A DNA stretch of 64,000 nucleotides from Candidatus Heimdallarchaeota archaeon LC_3 (GCA_001940645.1 MDVS01000150.1:22010-86009), one strand, 5' to 3'; numbered from the stretch's first letter, positions 18,578 through 28,615 are shown. A program made the numbers and translations. The notes: generated from the sequence alone by a model not told the origin.

Positions 18578-19135
18578 ATGAAAATTTACACTAAGTCGGG
18601 TGATGAAGGGCAAACTTCCTTATTTGGCGGTCTAAGGGTTAGTAAAAATGATCTACGAGTCCAAGCTTATGGAGAATTGGATGAGTTAAATTCATCAATT
18701 AGTATTTCACTTCATTATGTTAAAACAGAAAAAATTAAATTTTTTCTTCAAAATCTTCAGCATTTATTATTCTCTATAGGATCCGATCTTGCAACACCAT
18801 TTTCAGAAAAAAAATTAAGAGAATCTATTCACTTAGACTGTAAAGGATTAACTAAAAAGCTTGAAGATGAAATTGATTTTTGGGAAACTCAACTTTCACC
18901 TTTAAAGTCATTTATCGTACCTGGGGGCTCAATAGGAGCATCACACCTACACTTTTTACGAACTAATTGCCGTAGAGCTGAAAGAATAATTATTCAGCTG
19001 TCAAAAAGTGAAGATATTAATAAATCGATAATTCCTTATATTAATCGGTTATCAGATTTATTTTTTGTATTAGCTAGAGCTGAAAATCACTCTTTAGATA
19101 TAAATGATGTTGTCTGGGATCAAAACACTGAGTGA
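18578..19135 (+). CDS. cobO: Cob(I)alamin adenosyltransferase, PduO type
   Basis: Makes adenosylcobalamin from ATP and cob(I)alamin, the cofactor of methylmalonyl-CoA mutase and class II ribonucleotide reductase. 185 residues, the normal size of the PduO/MMAB family. Signatures are KIYTKSGDEGQTSLFGG at the N-terminus (ATP binding), VQAYGELDELNSSIS, the FIVPGGSIGASHLHFLRTN helix and CRRAERII with the conserved Arg and Glu, then PYINRLSDLFFVLAR. ATG start at 18578 follows a GGTAG stretch. The symbol is given for function; this is not the CobA/CobO P-loop family. It is a single gene between polB and a convergent kinase-like gene. Confidence 0.9.
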   Translation: MKIYTKSGDEGQTSLFGGLRVSKNDLRVQAYGELDELNSSISISLHYVKTEKIKFFLQNLQHLLFSIGSDLATPFSEKKLRESIHLDCKGLTKKLEDEIDFWETQLSPLKSFIVPGGSIGASHLHFLRTNCRRAERIIIQLSKSEDINKSIIPYINRLSDLFFVLARAENHSLDINDVVWDQNTE

Positions 19136-19148
19136 TTTGTATCAATTA

Positions 19149-20525
19149 TTATTCTAATCTTAATAGTTCAAGATATTCTAAGTCTTTTCCATGTAATTTG
19201 ATTGTTAACGTAGTGATTCTCTTAGTTAAAACATCTATTAGCCAAGTAAGATTAGGTTGATACTGTAAAATGTAATCTAGTTCATGAATCATTCTCATAA
19301 TGCGTAAAAGAACAAAATTTTTCAATAAATGACTTGGAATCTTTTCTAATATGAAATTCATAAATGAGAACTTTAAATCTACTATCCAATTAACTTCATC
19401 AGTCTCTTTTGCAATAATAATCTTAAAATAATCGTTTTGTTGCTCTAAACTATTAACCAAACTTGCTAGATCATATAATATATGCCCATAACAAATATCT
19501 TCGAGATCGAGTAATATAATTTTTTCATCTGATTTAACAAATTGTCTTAACCAACAGTCTCCATGTATAATCTGAAAATCATTTGTGAGGTCATTAATAT
19601 TTATATCTGGTAGATCGATATTTATTCGAATACGATTAAGTTTTTCTTCAAATTCTTTCTTCCATACCTTGTATCCTTGATCAGCGTCACCCAAAATAGT
19701 AATTAACTTTTTTTCTTTTGAAATTGAATTTAAAAATTTTTCAAATTTTTCTAAATAGTTCATTACGATCAACAATTCTTTTTGAAATGTAGTAATGGTT
19801 CCAATTGATCGACGATTAGGATATCGAAGTGCAGTGAGATAAAATGAAGCAAAAATTCCTTCAATATTTTTGGAATTAGGAATGTTTTCAATAAAAATTC
19901 CTAAGGGTGTAAAATCATAAGGTTGGTTAAATTCCTTTACTATTTTTTCCCATCTCATTTCTAATACTGCATAAAACTTAGGAAAAAGGCCATTTTTTGA
20001 TAAAATTTGGGCCAACACTGCTTCACGTGTTTGTGCTATTGTGAATCGTGTATATTTCTTAAATCGAATGTTTTCACCTGATTTGTAATGAAGGACAAAA
20101 TGAAAATTAGTAGATTCAATACTATCTGAACTTACATCAAAATCACTTGAAGGTAATTGGTCCCCTACAAGAAAAATTGGGGCTATTAATTTCTTGAATA
20201 TTCTTTCGTATTGAAACATTAATTCCAAATTAATAGGTGAAAGTAAGTCAAACTCGACAGGTGGAACTAAAAATTGAAAATCTGATAAACGGTTTATCAA
20301 AAGAAAAATACTTTTTGGTGTCCCTTCTTCAGTTAAAACATTAATATTGATAGAACTAGCAAGATTAAGCTGATTATTAAATTCGAAGATTTCTAACTTT
20401 TTTAAAGAACTAGAATCGAGTCCATAGTGTCTTCTCAATTCAGCATCTGTTATCTTTGGATGTTTAATGATGTCTATGTTTCTTTTTGTAAATACTATAA
20501 TTTCATCCACTACTTTTTGACTCAT
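19149..20525 (-). CDS. APH/maltokinase-like phosphotransferase
   Basis: 458 residues with the catalytic end of the aminoglycoside phosphotransferase fold: FQIIHGDCWLRQF (HGD catalytic loop with Asp) and KIILLDLEDICYGHILYDLA, where the metal-binding DFD/DFE appears as DLE. The N-terminal ~200 residues, the length, and blocks such as PLGIFIENIPNS and FPKFYAVL resemble maltokinase-type sugar kinases, in which HGDxHLGQ and IDFEGEP occupy these positions. It probably phosphorylates a small molecule, perhaps a sugar, in the cytosol; the substrate is not certain. ATG at 20525. The stop is 13 bp from the convergent adenosyltransferase gene. Confidence 0.6.
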   Translation of the reverse strand: MSQKVVDEIIVFTKRNIDIIKHPKITDAELRRHYGLDSSSLKKLEIFEFNNQLNLASSININVLTEEGTPKSIFLLINRLSDFQFLVPPVEFDLLSPINLELMFQYERIFKKLIAPIFLVGDQLPSSDFDVSSDSIESTNFHFVLHYKSGENIRFKKYTRFTIAQTREAVLAQILSKNGLFPKFYAVLEMRWEKIVKEFNQPYDFTPLGIFIENIPNSKNIEGIFASFYLTALRYPNRRSIGTITTFQKELLIVMNYLEKFEKFLNSISKEKKLITILGDADQGYKVWKKEFEEKLNRIRINIDLPDININDLTNDFQIIHGDCWLRQFVKSDEKIILLDLEDICYGHILYDLASLVNSLEQQNDYFKIIIAKETDEVNWIVDLKFSFMNFILEKIPSHLLKNFVLLRIMRMIHELDYILQYQPNLTWLIDVLTKRITTLTIKLHGKDLEYLELLRLE

Positions 20526-20739
20526 GGTGATACCTAATATGAGAAAAACATGTTCCTCTTTTTATTACTGAACTTCACTTTTTTTAAAGATATTTTAATT
20601 AAATTATTAACTAATTAAATCTGTTATATGTTAAATTGGAATTAATTGAAAAGAACCTTATCAGCCAATAGGTTAAATTACTGAGTAAAAAAAAGTTAGT
20701 ATATCTACCTAATTTCAATAAAAAAACGTGTATGGATCA

Positions 20740-21795
20740 ATGAAAGCAATCTATAAATCTGAACCCAAAGAAGGTGCAGAAATTAGAGAAAATGTAGATA
20801 TTCCCAAACCTAAGGAAGATCAGGTTTTAATAAAGGTAGAGAAGGCAGGAATATGTGGTACTGACATTCATATTTACAAATGGGATACATGGGCACAAAA
20901 TCGAATGTCTAAAAGCATTCCCTTAATTTTTGGGCATGAAGTTGCTGGAAAAGTCGTTGAAATTGGAAAAAATGTTTCCAGTGTTCAGGAAGGAGACTTA
21001 GTTAGTGCTGAAACTCATGTTGCCTGTGGAAAATGTTATCACTGCAAAACAAATAAAAAAAATATCTGTAAATATACCCAAATTCTAGGTGTAGATATTA
21101 ACGGAATTTTTGCAGATTATGCTATTCTTACTGAAGAAAATGTATGGGTCAATGATTCTAATCTTGATCCCAATATAGCAGCTGTCTTGGAACCAATAGG
21201 TAATGCAGTTCATACGGCTTTGCCAGAAAATAATATTGAGGATATAGCTGGAAAGACGATAACAATAACTGGTTGCGGCCCAATAGGATTATATGCTATT
21301 GCACTAGTTAAACAACTTGGTGCTGATAAAGTAATTGCTACTGAAGTTAATCCTTTGCGAATTGATCTTGCTAAGAAAATGGGGGCAGATCTGGTAATTA
21401 ATCCAATGGAAGAAGATGTTATTAAAACTTCCTTAGATTTTACAGATAACATCGGTACTGATGTATTACTTGAGATGAGTGGATACGGACCCGCATTGGT
21501 TCAAGGATTAAAAATATTAACTCCTGGTGGAAGAGTATCATTATTAGGACTATTTTCTGGAGAAACATCTATAGATTTAACTAATTTAATTGTATTTAAA
21601 TCTGCCAGGGTATTTGGTATATCAGGTAGACGAATGTTTCAAACTTGGTACCAGGTTAAGGGTTTATTAAGAAATCCTAATTTTCGATCTAAAATAAATC
21701 AAGTAGTTACTCATGAAATTCCGTTAAAACAGCTAGATCAAGCTATGGAAAAACTCTTAGGTAATAAAGCAGCCAAAATCGTTTTAACACCTTGA
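20740..21795 (+). CDS. tdh: L-threonine 3-dehydrogenase (zinc MDR family)
   Basis: Oxidises L-threonine to 2-amino-3-ketobutyrate with NAD. 351 residues from the ATG at 20740 (MKAIYKSEP, as in other Tdh proteins; an in-frame GTG lies 12 bases upstream). Visible: catalytic zinc ligands in GICGTDIHIY (Cys) and IFGHEVAGKV (His-Glu), structural zinc Cys set CGKCYHCKTNKKNIC, then EPIGNAVHTAL, the NAD site ITGCGPIGLYAIA, EMSG, and ISGRRMFQTWYQ, which matches the Tdh-specific GREMFETWYK block. That block separates it from general alcohol dehydrogenases. It is monocistronic and ends just before the convergent dCMP deaminase gene. Confidence 0.9.
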   Translation: MKAIYKSEPKEGAEIRENVDIPKPKEDQVLIKVEKAGICGTDIHIYKWDTWAQNRMSKSIPLIFGHEVAGKVVEIGKNVSSVQEGDLVSAETHVACGKCYHCKTNKKNICKYTQILGVDINGIFADYAILTEENVWVNDSNLDPNIAAVLEPIGNAVHTALPENNIEDIAGKTITITGCGPIGLYAIALVKQLGADKVIATEVNPLRIDLAKKMGADLVINPMEEDVIKTSLDFTDNIGTDVLLEMSGYGPALVQGLKILTPGGRVSLLGLFSGETSIDLTNLIVFKSARVFGISGRRMFQTWYQVKGLLRNPNFRSKINQVVTHEIPLKQLDQAMEKLLGNKAAKIVLTP

Positions 21796-21809
21796 ATAAG
21801 TAAATAGAT

Positions 21810-22304
21810 TTAAACTAGAACAGATTTTTTTTCCATTTTCTTTGCTTTACAACCTGTCTCTCGAAATAGTCTATCTATAGTAGGCTTTAAGTCTTTTTGA
21901 TTATAAGAGTCTAAATAATTAATTTCTTTGCATCCTGCATTGAGTAATGCTACGAGACATTGCAAACAAGGAAATGTGGTAACATAGATTTTAAATTCAT
22001 TAGGAAGATTAGAAAGCTGGGCTGCCTGGATTATAGCGTTTATTTCTGAATGGATAGCTGTACAACTATCTAAATTTGCACCAGATTCGTGTTTTATTTT
22101 TCCTTCAACAATGGCTTGTCTTCTGGGACATCCCCCTTCAATACAATGTAGTGTTCCACGAGGGGTCCCATTGTAACCGGTTGAAATTATTCTATTATCA
22201 AAATCTACTATCACTGCTCCAACTTTTCTATATGCGCATGTGGAGCGTTCTGCAACCATTGACGATAGCTTAGAATAATATTCGTCCCATGTAGGTCTAT
22301 TCAT
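21810..22304 (-). CDS. Deoxycytidylate (dCMP) deaminase
   Basis: Zinc enzyme converting dCMP to dUMP for dTTP synthesis. 164 residues from the ATG at 22304 (MNRPTWDEYY; a TTG two codons upstream is less likely). Motifs: RSTCAYRKVGAVIV, STGYNGTPRG, the zinc and catalytic site HSEINAI (HSE in place of HAE, common in this family), and TTFPCLQCLVALLNAGC with the two zinc cysteines. The insertion HCIEGGCPR with extra Cys residues is typical of dCMP deaminases with a second zinc. Divergent from the uracil-DNA glycosylase gene with 106 bp between the starts. Confidence 0.9.
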   Translation of the reverse strand: MNRPTWDEYYSKLSSMVAERSTCAYRKVGAVIVDFDNRIISTGYNGTPRGTLHCIEGGCPRRQAIVEGKIKHESGANLDSCTAIHSEINAIIQAAQLSNLPNEFKIYVTTFPCLQCLVALLNAGCKEINYLDSYNQKDLKPTIDRLFRETGCKAKKMEKKSVLV

Positions 22305-22410
22305 AAGCAAACTTCCAATTTTATAAAAAATAACATTTACTTATTTAAGTTTAGTAACAAAACCCAATATTGTCTGGTTGGGAAAACTTGGAAAAATTGC
22401 GGTTTTAAAC

Positions 22411-23046
22411 ATGAAAAATATTGTCATTTTTAAATCTGCTCCAAATGATTGTGTGGACTGTAAGTTACATGAACAAAGAACTCAAATAGTATATCCTGAT
22501 GTTATAAAAAATTCGACAGACTCATTTACAACACTAGTTATTGGAGAAGCTCCTGGTAAAAACGAGGACTTGCAAGGTAAACCTTTTATAGGAAGATCAG
22601 GAAAAATTTTGAAAGACAAATTATGTTTAATTCCTGGGAATGTTGTCATTACTAACACAACCAAATGTAGGCCAGAAAAAAATAGGGATCCTAGAAAATC
22701 TGAACTTGATGCATGTAGAAAGTATCTAAACAAGGAAATAGAATATTATAAACCTGATTTATTTCTTTTAATAGGGAGATTTGCCTGCAAAGTTATCTTA
22801 CCTCAAGAATCAAAAAATATTAACTTCCGGGAGATAAATGGGAAAATATTTAATGATAAAATTCCAATTATTCATCCTGCTGCTACTTTATATAATCCAA
22901 ACAACAAAAATATTTGGAATGAAGCTTGGGAAACAGTAAATCAATATATAATTTCGTTTGGACAGAAAAACAATTTAGAACTAAAAATGTTTAAGTCTCC
23001 AAAAGATATAAAGAAAAAGAATTTAACATCTTTTTTAGATAAATGA
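22411..23046 (+). CDS. Family 4 uracil-DNA glycosylase (Fe-S)
   Basis: Removes uracil from DNA to start base-excision repair. 211 residues from the ATG at 22411 (an upstream TTG at 22378 is possible). The iron-sulfur pair CVDC is at residues 14-17, with further Cys in TKCRPEKNRDP and DACRKYL. Motif 1 GEAPGKNEDLQGKPFIG starts at 45, the uracil-pocket NTTKCRP block follows, and the closing motif is IIHPAATLY. The length and Fe-S cysteines are those of archaeal family-4 enzymes. Its head-to-head placement with dCMP deaminase links dUMP production with uracil removal and suggests shared regulation from the 106-bp gap. Confidence 0.92.
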   Translation: MKNIVIFKSAPNDCVDCKLHEQRTQIVYPDVIKNSTDSFTTLVIGEAPGKNEDLQGKPFIGRSGKILKDKLCLIPGNVVITNTTKCRPEKNRDPRKSELDACRKYLNKEIEYYKPDLFLLIGRFACKVILPQESKNINFREINGKIFNDKIPIIHPAATLYNPNNKNIWNEAWETVNQYIISFGQKNNLELKMFKSPKDIKKKNLTSFLDK

Positions 23047-23080
23047 AGAGAAAATTTTAACAAAAAATTAATTTATGATC

Positions 23081-23467
23081 CTAATTTAGCTTTAGAGCAC
23101 TTTTAAAATGATTTAAAAATTGATGGGCTGTCTTATGAGCTATATCAATACCAGAATCAGTTAAATAGAAACTTTCTGATTCAAATTTCAAGTAATTTTG
23201 TTTTTCTAAGTCTTTTAGAGATTCGAAAACAATTTCTTCATTGCAATATAGATTTGTTCCATAATTAGAATTTAATTCATTATAAAATCTCTTTATAGAA
23301 GTTGATAAATTTTTCAATGATATTGTCGAGCTCAATAAATCTTTAAAGAGAAATATGAATGTCAAAGGCCAAATATTGTCGTCATTTTCAAAATGGTTAA
23401 TATCTAACCCAAGAAAAGTTAAATTAATTTGCAAAGAATCAGAATTATGATCAGTAATTATTGACAT
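23081..23467 (-). CDS. Small hypothetical protein, possible winged helix
   Basis: 128 residues, ATG start at 23467. The second half (VFESLKDLEKQNYLKFES, then FYLTDSGIDIAHK) resembles the recognition helix and wing of archaeal winged-helix proteins, but the N-terminal half (many Leu and Phe, no DNA-binding marks) is not recognised. No Cys or metal motif of note. It is convergent with the glycosylase gene. The DNA-binding role is only a guess from helix-wing appearance. Confidence 0.45.
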   Translation of the reverse strand: MSIITDHNSDSLQINLTFLGLDINHFENDDNIWPLTFIFLFKDLLSSTISLKNLSTSIKRFYNELNSNYGTNLYCNEEIVFESLKDLEKQNYLKFESESFYLTDSGIDIAHKTAHQFLNHFKSALKLN

Positions 23468-23623
23468 AGTCTAACCAACTTAATAATATTTATCTTGGTA
23501 GAAGACTTAGTTATTAATCAGGCAGCCACTGGATTGAAAGATTAACATTTAAAAAAAGCTAATGAAATTGTATTTAAATAGCTTTTTTCTATTTTTTATT
23601 TGATTTAGACTAAATTCCTTCTT

Positions 23624-24505
23624 TTAGAAAAAATATAAAGCTTCTAATGCTTGATAAATTGTTCTAATACCTGCAAAAATAACTACGAAGTAAAAAATAT
23701 TTAATAATGTTTTAGATGAAATTTTCTTGACTTTTAAAGCTCCTAATCGAGCACCAATAACTGTTCCTATTGCCAATGCAACAACGTAGTCATAAAGAAT
23801 ATTACCACCAATTACACGTGCAAAAAATGCAGCAGATGAACTAAACATAATAGTAAATGTCGATGTAGCAACTCCAACATGAGCAGGAAGATTTCCAATA
23901 CTGGTTAAGACTGGAACAAAAATTACTCCACCACCAACTCCTAGTAATCCACCAATAAATCCTCCAACTAGTGCTCCGATTAGTGCACGATGTAGTTTCA
24001 CTTTATAATGAAATTTTTCTCCACTACTATCGATTATTACTCTATCCTCTATGGACTTAGGGATCATACTGTAGCTTGTTGAAACCTCTAAAGGTTGTTT
24101 CATAATTTTTTCTTCAGTTTTTTGTGATTTATTAAGAGTTTCAGATAAGATTTTTCTTATAGCGACAAGTATCATTAATATACCAAATATCAAAACTAGA
24201 TAAGCTTCGTCTAAGGTATCAGCTATGATTCCTCCGATAAAAGCACTTGGAATAGCTAAAATAGCAAAATAAGCTCCTGTTCTCAGATCTATACGCTTTT
24301 GTTTAAAATAAGTGTATGCACCCATAGATGATGTAAAAATAATTACCGTTGTACTAATTGCTGATGCAATATTTTGAGGTTGTTCAAACAAAAACATTAA
24401 TATTGGTACTGATAATAATCCACCCCCAATCCCTACCATTGCTGAAATTATACCTATAAAAAAACCTATTATGACTAGGAGAAGATAAGTAGTTAATGGA
24501 TCCAT
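23624..24505 (-). CDS. TauE/SafE-type sulfite or anion exporter
   Basis: Integral membrane protein of 293 residues with about eight hydrophobic segments in two homologous halves. Each half opens with the family's glycine-rich signature: VGIGGGLLSVPIL near residue 25 and GVGGGVIFVPVLTS near 190. A soluble loop of ~45 residues lies between the halves (about 128-172). The family moves sulfite, sulfoacetate or other organosulfur anions across the cell membrane; the substrate here is not determinable. ATG start at 24505. No sulfur-metabolism gene is adjacent. Confidence 0.85.
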   Translation of the reverse strand: MDPLTTYLLLVIIGFFIGIISAMVGIGGGLLSVPILMFLFEQPQNIASAISTTVIIFTSSMGAYTYFKQKRIDLRTGAYFAILAIPSAFIGGIIADTLDEAYLVLIFGILMILVAIRKILSETLNKSQKTEEKIMKQPLEVSTSYSMIPKSIEDRVIIDSSGEKFHYKVKLHRALIGALVGGFIGGLLGVGGGVIFVPVLTSIGNLPAHVGVATSTFTIMFSSSAAFFARVIGGNILYDYVVALAIGTVIGARLGALKVKKISSKTLLNIFYFVVIFAGIRTIYQALEALYFF

Positions 24506-24929
24506 TTTGATAACCTAATTGATCTAATAAATAATGTTGATTTCCTTTTTCCTATCAATTTTTCTTGAATAATCATTAATTTAAAAGTTTCTTCACTTTT
24601 TTCATTTTTATTTTGATTAATAAGTAAATAAAACTAATTTGCAAGGTATTTTCTATTTTATTTATAATTAGAATTTGAATTATTTTTAATTATAATATTT
24701 AAAAAAGAAAAAAAAACTGAAAGTTAGTATAAATAAAAATATAATATATGAAAACAAATGTTCATTATAACTGAAATTTTAAACCTAAAATCTAAACAAA
24801 CAAAAAATTCCTTTAATTAATCTCTAATAATTGAATATAAGGTCCGAATTAATATAATATTGTTTATTTATTAATTTGAAGGTTTTCAATTACAAATACA
24901 TTATCTCGCGCTCTTGGACGTAATAATTC
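24506..24929. other. Intergenic, nothing recognised
   Basis: About 420 very AT-rich bases between two divergent genes (TauE on minus, TPR protein on plus). It must hold both promoters. A-T runs such as those at 24650-24760 could be promoters, but no specific box was assigned. No RNA gene or repeat was seen. Confidence 0.4.
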
Positions 24930-26807
24930 TTGATTCCACAAAAATTACTCACATATGCACGAAAACTTCGTTCTAATCATTCATATGAATTAGCACTTGG
25001 AATCCTACAAGATAGTTTGGAATATCCATCTTTAGATAATAATCCTATAATTTTTGCTGAATTTTTATTAGAAATTTCTTACAATTTTTTTGGTTTGGGT
25101 AAATATGCTGAAGCCAATTCGAGTTTGAAAACTGGATGGGATCTAGTTAATGTTGTTCCAGTAATTCCCAAATCTCTTCAAGTTGACATATTAAAAGCAT
25201 TAGGAAGATCAGAATTAGTAAAAAACTCAGAAGAAAGTGTAAAATGGTTTCGCAAAACACTTGAATTACTTGAAAATTTGAAAAAACTTGGAAATCCCGA
25301 AGATCAAATTGAAAAATTCACGTCTTTAAACAAAAAGGACGACTTGTCTCTAATTAAAGCAGAAGAATTTGATGAATTAAGAATTTTGTCAGAAAGAGAC
25401 CCTATTGAGTTGCATATCGCCAGAGTTCAATCTGATCTCGGATTAGCATATAGAATATTGGGTGATTATGAATCCGCTATTGGTAATTTACACGGAGCAT
25501 GTAAAATATTTGAAAAAGTATCCTTAATTGAGTCTTATTTAGAATCGTTAGTTGATTTAAGTATTTCTCATATATTATGTGGTAATTTTCAAGATTCAAA
25601 TGAAAATATTGATATCATTTTAGAGATTCTTGAGCAAAATCCCAAGTATAACAACATTGTTCCGGAATTATTACTTCATATTTTAAAAGGATACATCTTT
25701 TGGCAATTACAACTAAAACAAGCTGAATATGCGTTCCAACAAGCTAGTATTGCATTGAAAACAACAAATTCATATTTACTGGAAGGTTTTTTCTATCTTC
25801 TAAGAGGAATATATAACTTTTCGGTAGATAATGGTTCTGTTGCACATAAAGAAACTGAATCTTCTCCTCATCAACTTTTTTCATCAGCATTAGTAAGATG
25901 GAGATCATTAAAATTTTATCCACCGTTAATAGATACTTTATGGATATCTTTTAGCTGGTTATTGACAAAATGGAATTTAACAAAAAATAAAGATGAAATA
26001 AGTAAAATTGAAGAGATTTTAAGTGAGTTAGAAACTCTCTGGCCAATTATAAAAGAAAATCTCGAAAGCGAGGAAAAAAGATTATTGGTTATTATCCAAT
26101 ATGCAAGAATTCAACTGGAAATGATTAAAAAAGGCTTAAAATCTCATTTTTTCGGTCATTATTTACGTTCACTACAGAAAACCCTTAAAATTGCACGAAG
26201 ACAGCAAATATTAGATATAAGACTTGTTGTATATGCCCAAGTATTTTATTTCTTATTACAACTGAATTCATACAAAGATGAAAAAGAAAGAACTCGTTTA
26301 ATAGCTTTATTAGATGATTTAGGAAGAGATATTCAAGAATCCAAATCTAAAATCCTTATCCAATTTTATTATATTTTTCAAGCAAAGATGTTAATATTTT
26401 TAGATTTCAAAAAAGTTAATCAAAGTATTAATTTATTGAAGAATGCTAAAGATTTAATAAATGATCCACAATTTATACAATATTCTGAAGATATTGAATC
26501 CTTAGAAAACAAGTGGCAATCCTATTTCAAATCCATGAAAAATAATCCTGATAATATTCAAAAATTGTTAGTTGAATTTAGAAAAGAATCAAAACAGGAT
26601 ATGATTCAAATGCTTTTGAAATTTACTAATCTATATATTTTCCAATTTCTAATCTTACCATCTAGAATTCTTACAATGGCAGATTGGAAGAAAAAATTCG
26701 ATCCTGCTGATGTAATAACATTATTTCATAGCCCATCTGAATATACAACAAATATTTCAAGCTTTTCAGCTGATTTGGATGAAAATTTTGTTGCAGAAGA
26801 AGTATAA
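24930..26807 (+). CDS. TPR-repeat protein
   Basis: 625 residues, all helical, built of degenerate tetratricopeptide repeats. Clear units include ALGILQDSLEYPS at the N-terminus, KYAEANSSLKTGWDLV and ARVQSDLGLAYRILGDYESA with IGNLHGACKIFEKV (a canonical TPR), and LRGIYNFSVD. There is no signal peptide, membrane span or enzyme domain. It probably serves as a protein-binding scaffold in the cytosol. The start is a TTG at 24930 since an in-frame stop (24924-24926) lies immediately upstream and no ATG occurs in the first part of the protein. A second TPR gene follows at 27161 on the same strand. Confidence 0.7.
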   Translation: MIPQKLLTYARKLRSNHSYELALGILQDSLEYPSLDNNPIIFAEFLLEISYNFFGLGKYAEANSSLKTGWDLVNVVPVIPKSLQVDILKALGRSELVKNSEESVKWFRKTLELLENLKKLGNPEDQIEKFTSLNKKDDLSLIKAEEFDELRILSERDPIELHIARVQSDLGLAYRILGDYESAIGNLHGACKIFEKVSLIESYLESLVDLSISHILCGNFQDSNENIDIILEILEQNPKYNNIVPELLLHILKGYIFWQLQLKQAEYAFQQASIALKTTNSYLLEGFFYLLRGIYNFSVDNGSVAHKETESSPHQLFSSALVRWRSLKFYPPLIDTLWISFSWLLTKWNLTKNKDEISKIEEILSELETLWPIIKENLESEEKRLLVIIQYARIQLEMIKKGLKSHFFGHYLRSLQKTLKIARRQQILDIRLVVYAQVFYFLLQLNSYKDEKERTRLIALLDDLGRDIQESKSKILIQFYYIFQAKMLIFLDFKKVNQSINLLKNAKDLINDPQFIQYSEDIESLENKWQSYFKSMKNNPDNIQKLLVEFRKESKQDMIQMLLKFTNLYIFQFLILPSRILTMADWKKKFDPADVITLFHSPSEYTTNISSFSADLDENFVAEEV

Positions 26808-27160
26808 CAATTGGTTTTAGTGTGGAAATTCGATCAGATATGGATCTAAACTCAATATTTGGGAATACTTTCTTCAGTAAAAAAGTAATAAAAAAAATTG
26901 TTTTAGATATTCTTGTTCCTATTAAAAACAGACAAATTATATTTAAAAAAGGTCTTAACGTTCTTCTGGATATTCAGGAATAATCTTGAGCTTTATTTTA
27001 AATATTCATCGCGATTAGTATTGAAGGGAAGCAATTATTCCAAAGAGGTCTATAAAAAAAATGTGTTACCTAGAAGATCCTTAAATTATTATGAATCAAC
27101 AGGTTTTCAACTTTCATTTAAAAATAAATAATAAACAAAAACCTATGCAGATTTAAGAAA
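26808..27160. other. Intergenic with possible broken small gene
   Basis: About 350 bases between the two TPR genes. A 53-codon frame at 26822-26983 (GTG start; SDMDLNSIFGNTFFSKK, then VLDILVPIKNRQIIFKKG) ends at a stop, and an overlapping frame continues as NNLELYFKYSSRLVLKG to a stop at 27131. Joined by one frameshift near 26975 they would make a ~100-residue protein. Nothing in it is recognised, and both may be chance frames. Confidence 0.25.
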
Positions 27161-28615
27161 ATGACGCGATATTCTCCTACACAAATAATAAAGGCCATTA
27201 AATCAGCTGATTCAGCTTTTAAATCAAAGGATTATCAAAAAGCAATCGTTAGGTACAAGAAATCTGCTAGTATGGATCCTAAACAACCTTTAATATGGTT
27301 TCGGTTAGGAATTTCTTATTACTATTCAGGAAATTTATTAGAAGCAATCAGATCCTATGAACGAGCATTTGAAATAGAAAAACATTATGAAATTGCAATT
27401 AATTTAGGATTATCATTTTTAGGGTTAAAAAAATACGATGATGCTGAAAAATCCTTTAATCAAGCTATACATCTTGATAAAAGTCCAAAAAATTCACGAA
27501 TTAAGGCAGAAATATATTTTCAAATTGGTCGAACTTTACATGCTAAAGGGGATTTAAAAAAATCATTAAAGATGCTTGATAAATCTGAATCTTGTGAAAA
27601 TCCACCTATTTTACTTATAAATTATTTTAGGGGAGAAAACTACCTTTCACAAAACAAACTAGACGAATCAATTTCGTTTTATAAAAAAACTCTAGAAATA
27701 AATGAAAATTTCAAAGATGCGGTAATAAAATTGGTGCTTATCTACTTAGATACTGAAGATAAGGAAAATGCTTTAAAATTACTGACTTCATTTATAAAGA
27801 AAAATCAAAAATCTTCAGATTTATGGAGTATTCGTGGGGATATCCATAATTCGATGAATGATTATGTTAATGCATTATTTGCTTTTAATCAGGCTATAAA
27901 ATTTGCAGAATCTGATAAAGATGATCTTTCTGCACGAATTGGAAAAATCAAAAATTTGTTAATCCAAAAAAAGTTTGAAGAAGCAGAAAATGAAATTGAT
28001 ACTTTTCTAGATAAACATCCAAAAAATATAGATGGATTAGTATTAAAAGCTGAATCACTATGGTTACAGAATATGAGAGAAAAAGCAATACAATATTTTG
28101 AAGAAAATGTGATTTTTTATTATCCAGAAAATAAAGCTGCTCAGTTAAAACTTGCCGAATACTATCTTCAAGTCAAGAATTATACTGAAGCTGCTCCTAA
28201 ATTAGAAAAACTTCTCGAAACACATCCAGAGGATTTTAATATTAATTTGAATTTGGGACAAATCTATTCCGAAGAAAATTACTTTGATTCTGTTAAATCT
28301 AAAGAATATTTAGACAAAGCATTAGTTTCAGCTAAAAAGGAAAAAGAATTTTCTCATGTTTATTTTACATACGGAAAACTGGACTATAAAAATGAAAATT
28401 ACAAAGACGCTGAAAATAATTTTAAAAAATCGTTAAAAATTGATAAAACGAATATTTATGCTGGATTATTTTTATCGAAAACTTATTTAAAAATTGACAA
28501 TAAAGAAAGACTTGAATTATTTTTAACACAGTTTTTTGAATCTAATCCATCTTATAAGGAAATTTTTAAAACTGATGTTGATTTGAATCAATTTATTATC
28601 GAGAATGAAAAATAA
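27161..28615 (+). CDS. TPR-repeat protein
   Basis: 484 residues formed almost wholly of tetratricopeptide repeats, clearer than in the upstream TPR gene: FKSKDYQKAIVRYKKSAS with MDPKQPLIWFRLGISYY, LEAIRSYERAFEIEK, YDDAEKSFNQAIHLDK, LDESISFYKKTLEINE, YVNALFAFNQAIKFAE, YTEAAPKLEKLLETHPED and YKDAENNFKKSLKIDK. I count about ten repeats. No catalytic domain; presumably a cytosolic scaffold. ATG start. The Mut7-C gene follows 21 bp downstream on the same strand, so the two are likely co-transcribed. Confidence 0.85.
   Translation: MTRYSPTQIIKAIKSADSAFKSKDYQKAIVRYKKSASMDPKQPLIWFRLGISYYYSGNLLEAIRSYERAFEIEKHYEIAINLGLSFLGLKKYDDAEKSFNQAIHLDKSPKNSRIKAEIYFQIGRTLHAKGDLKKSLKMLDKSESCENPPILLINYFRGENYLSQNKLDESISFYKKTLEINENFKDAVIKLVLIYLDTEDKENALKLLTSFIKKNQKSSDLWSIRGDIHNSMNDYVNALFAFNQAIKFAESDKDDLSARIGKIKNLLIQKKFEEAENEIDTFLDKHPKNIDGLVLKAESLWLQNMREKAIQYFEENVIFYYPENKAAQLKLAEYYLQVKNYTEAAPKLEKLLETHPEDFNINLNLGQIYSEENYFDSVKSKEYLDKALVSAKKEKEFSHVYFTYGKLDYKNENYKDAENNFKKSLKIDKTNIYAGLFLSKTYLKIDNKERLELFLTQFFESNPSYKEIFKTDVDLNQFIIENEK

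Noticed and set aside
26913..27131. 72-codon plus-strand frame between TPR genes
   Set aside because: No start of quality and no recognisable sequence; kept only as a possible fragment in the intergenic note.
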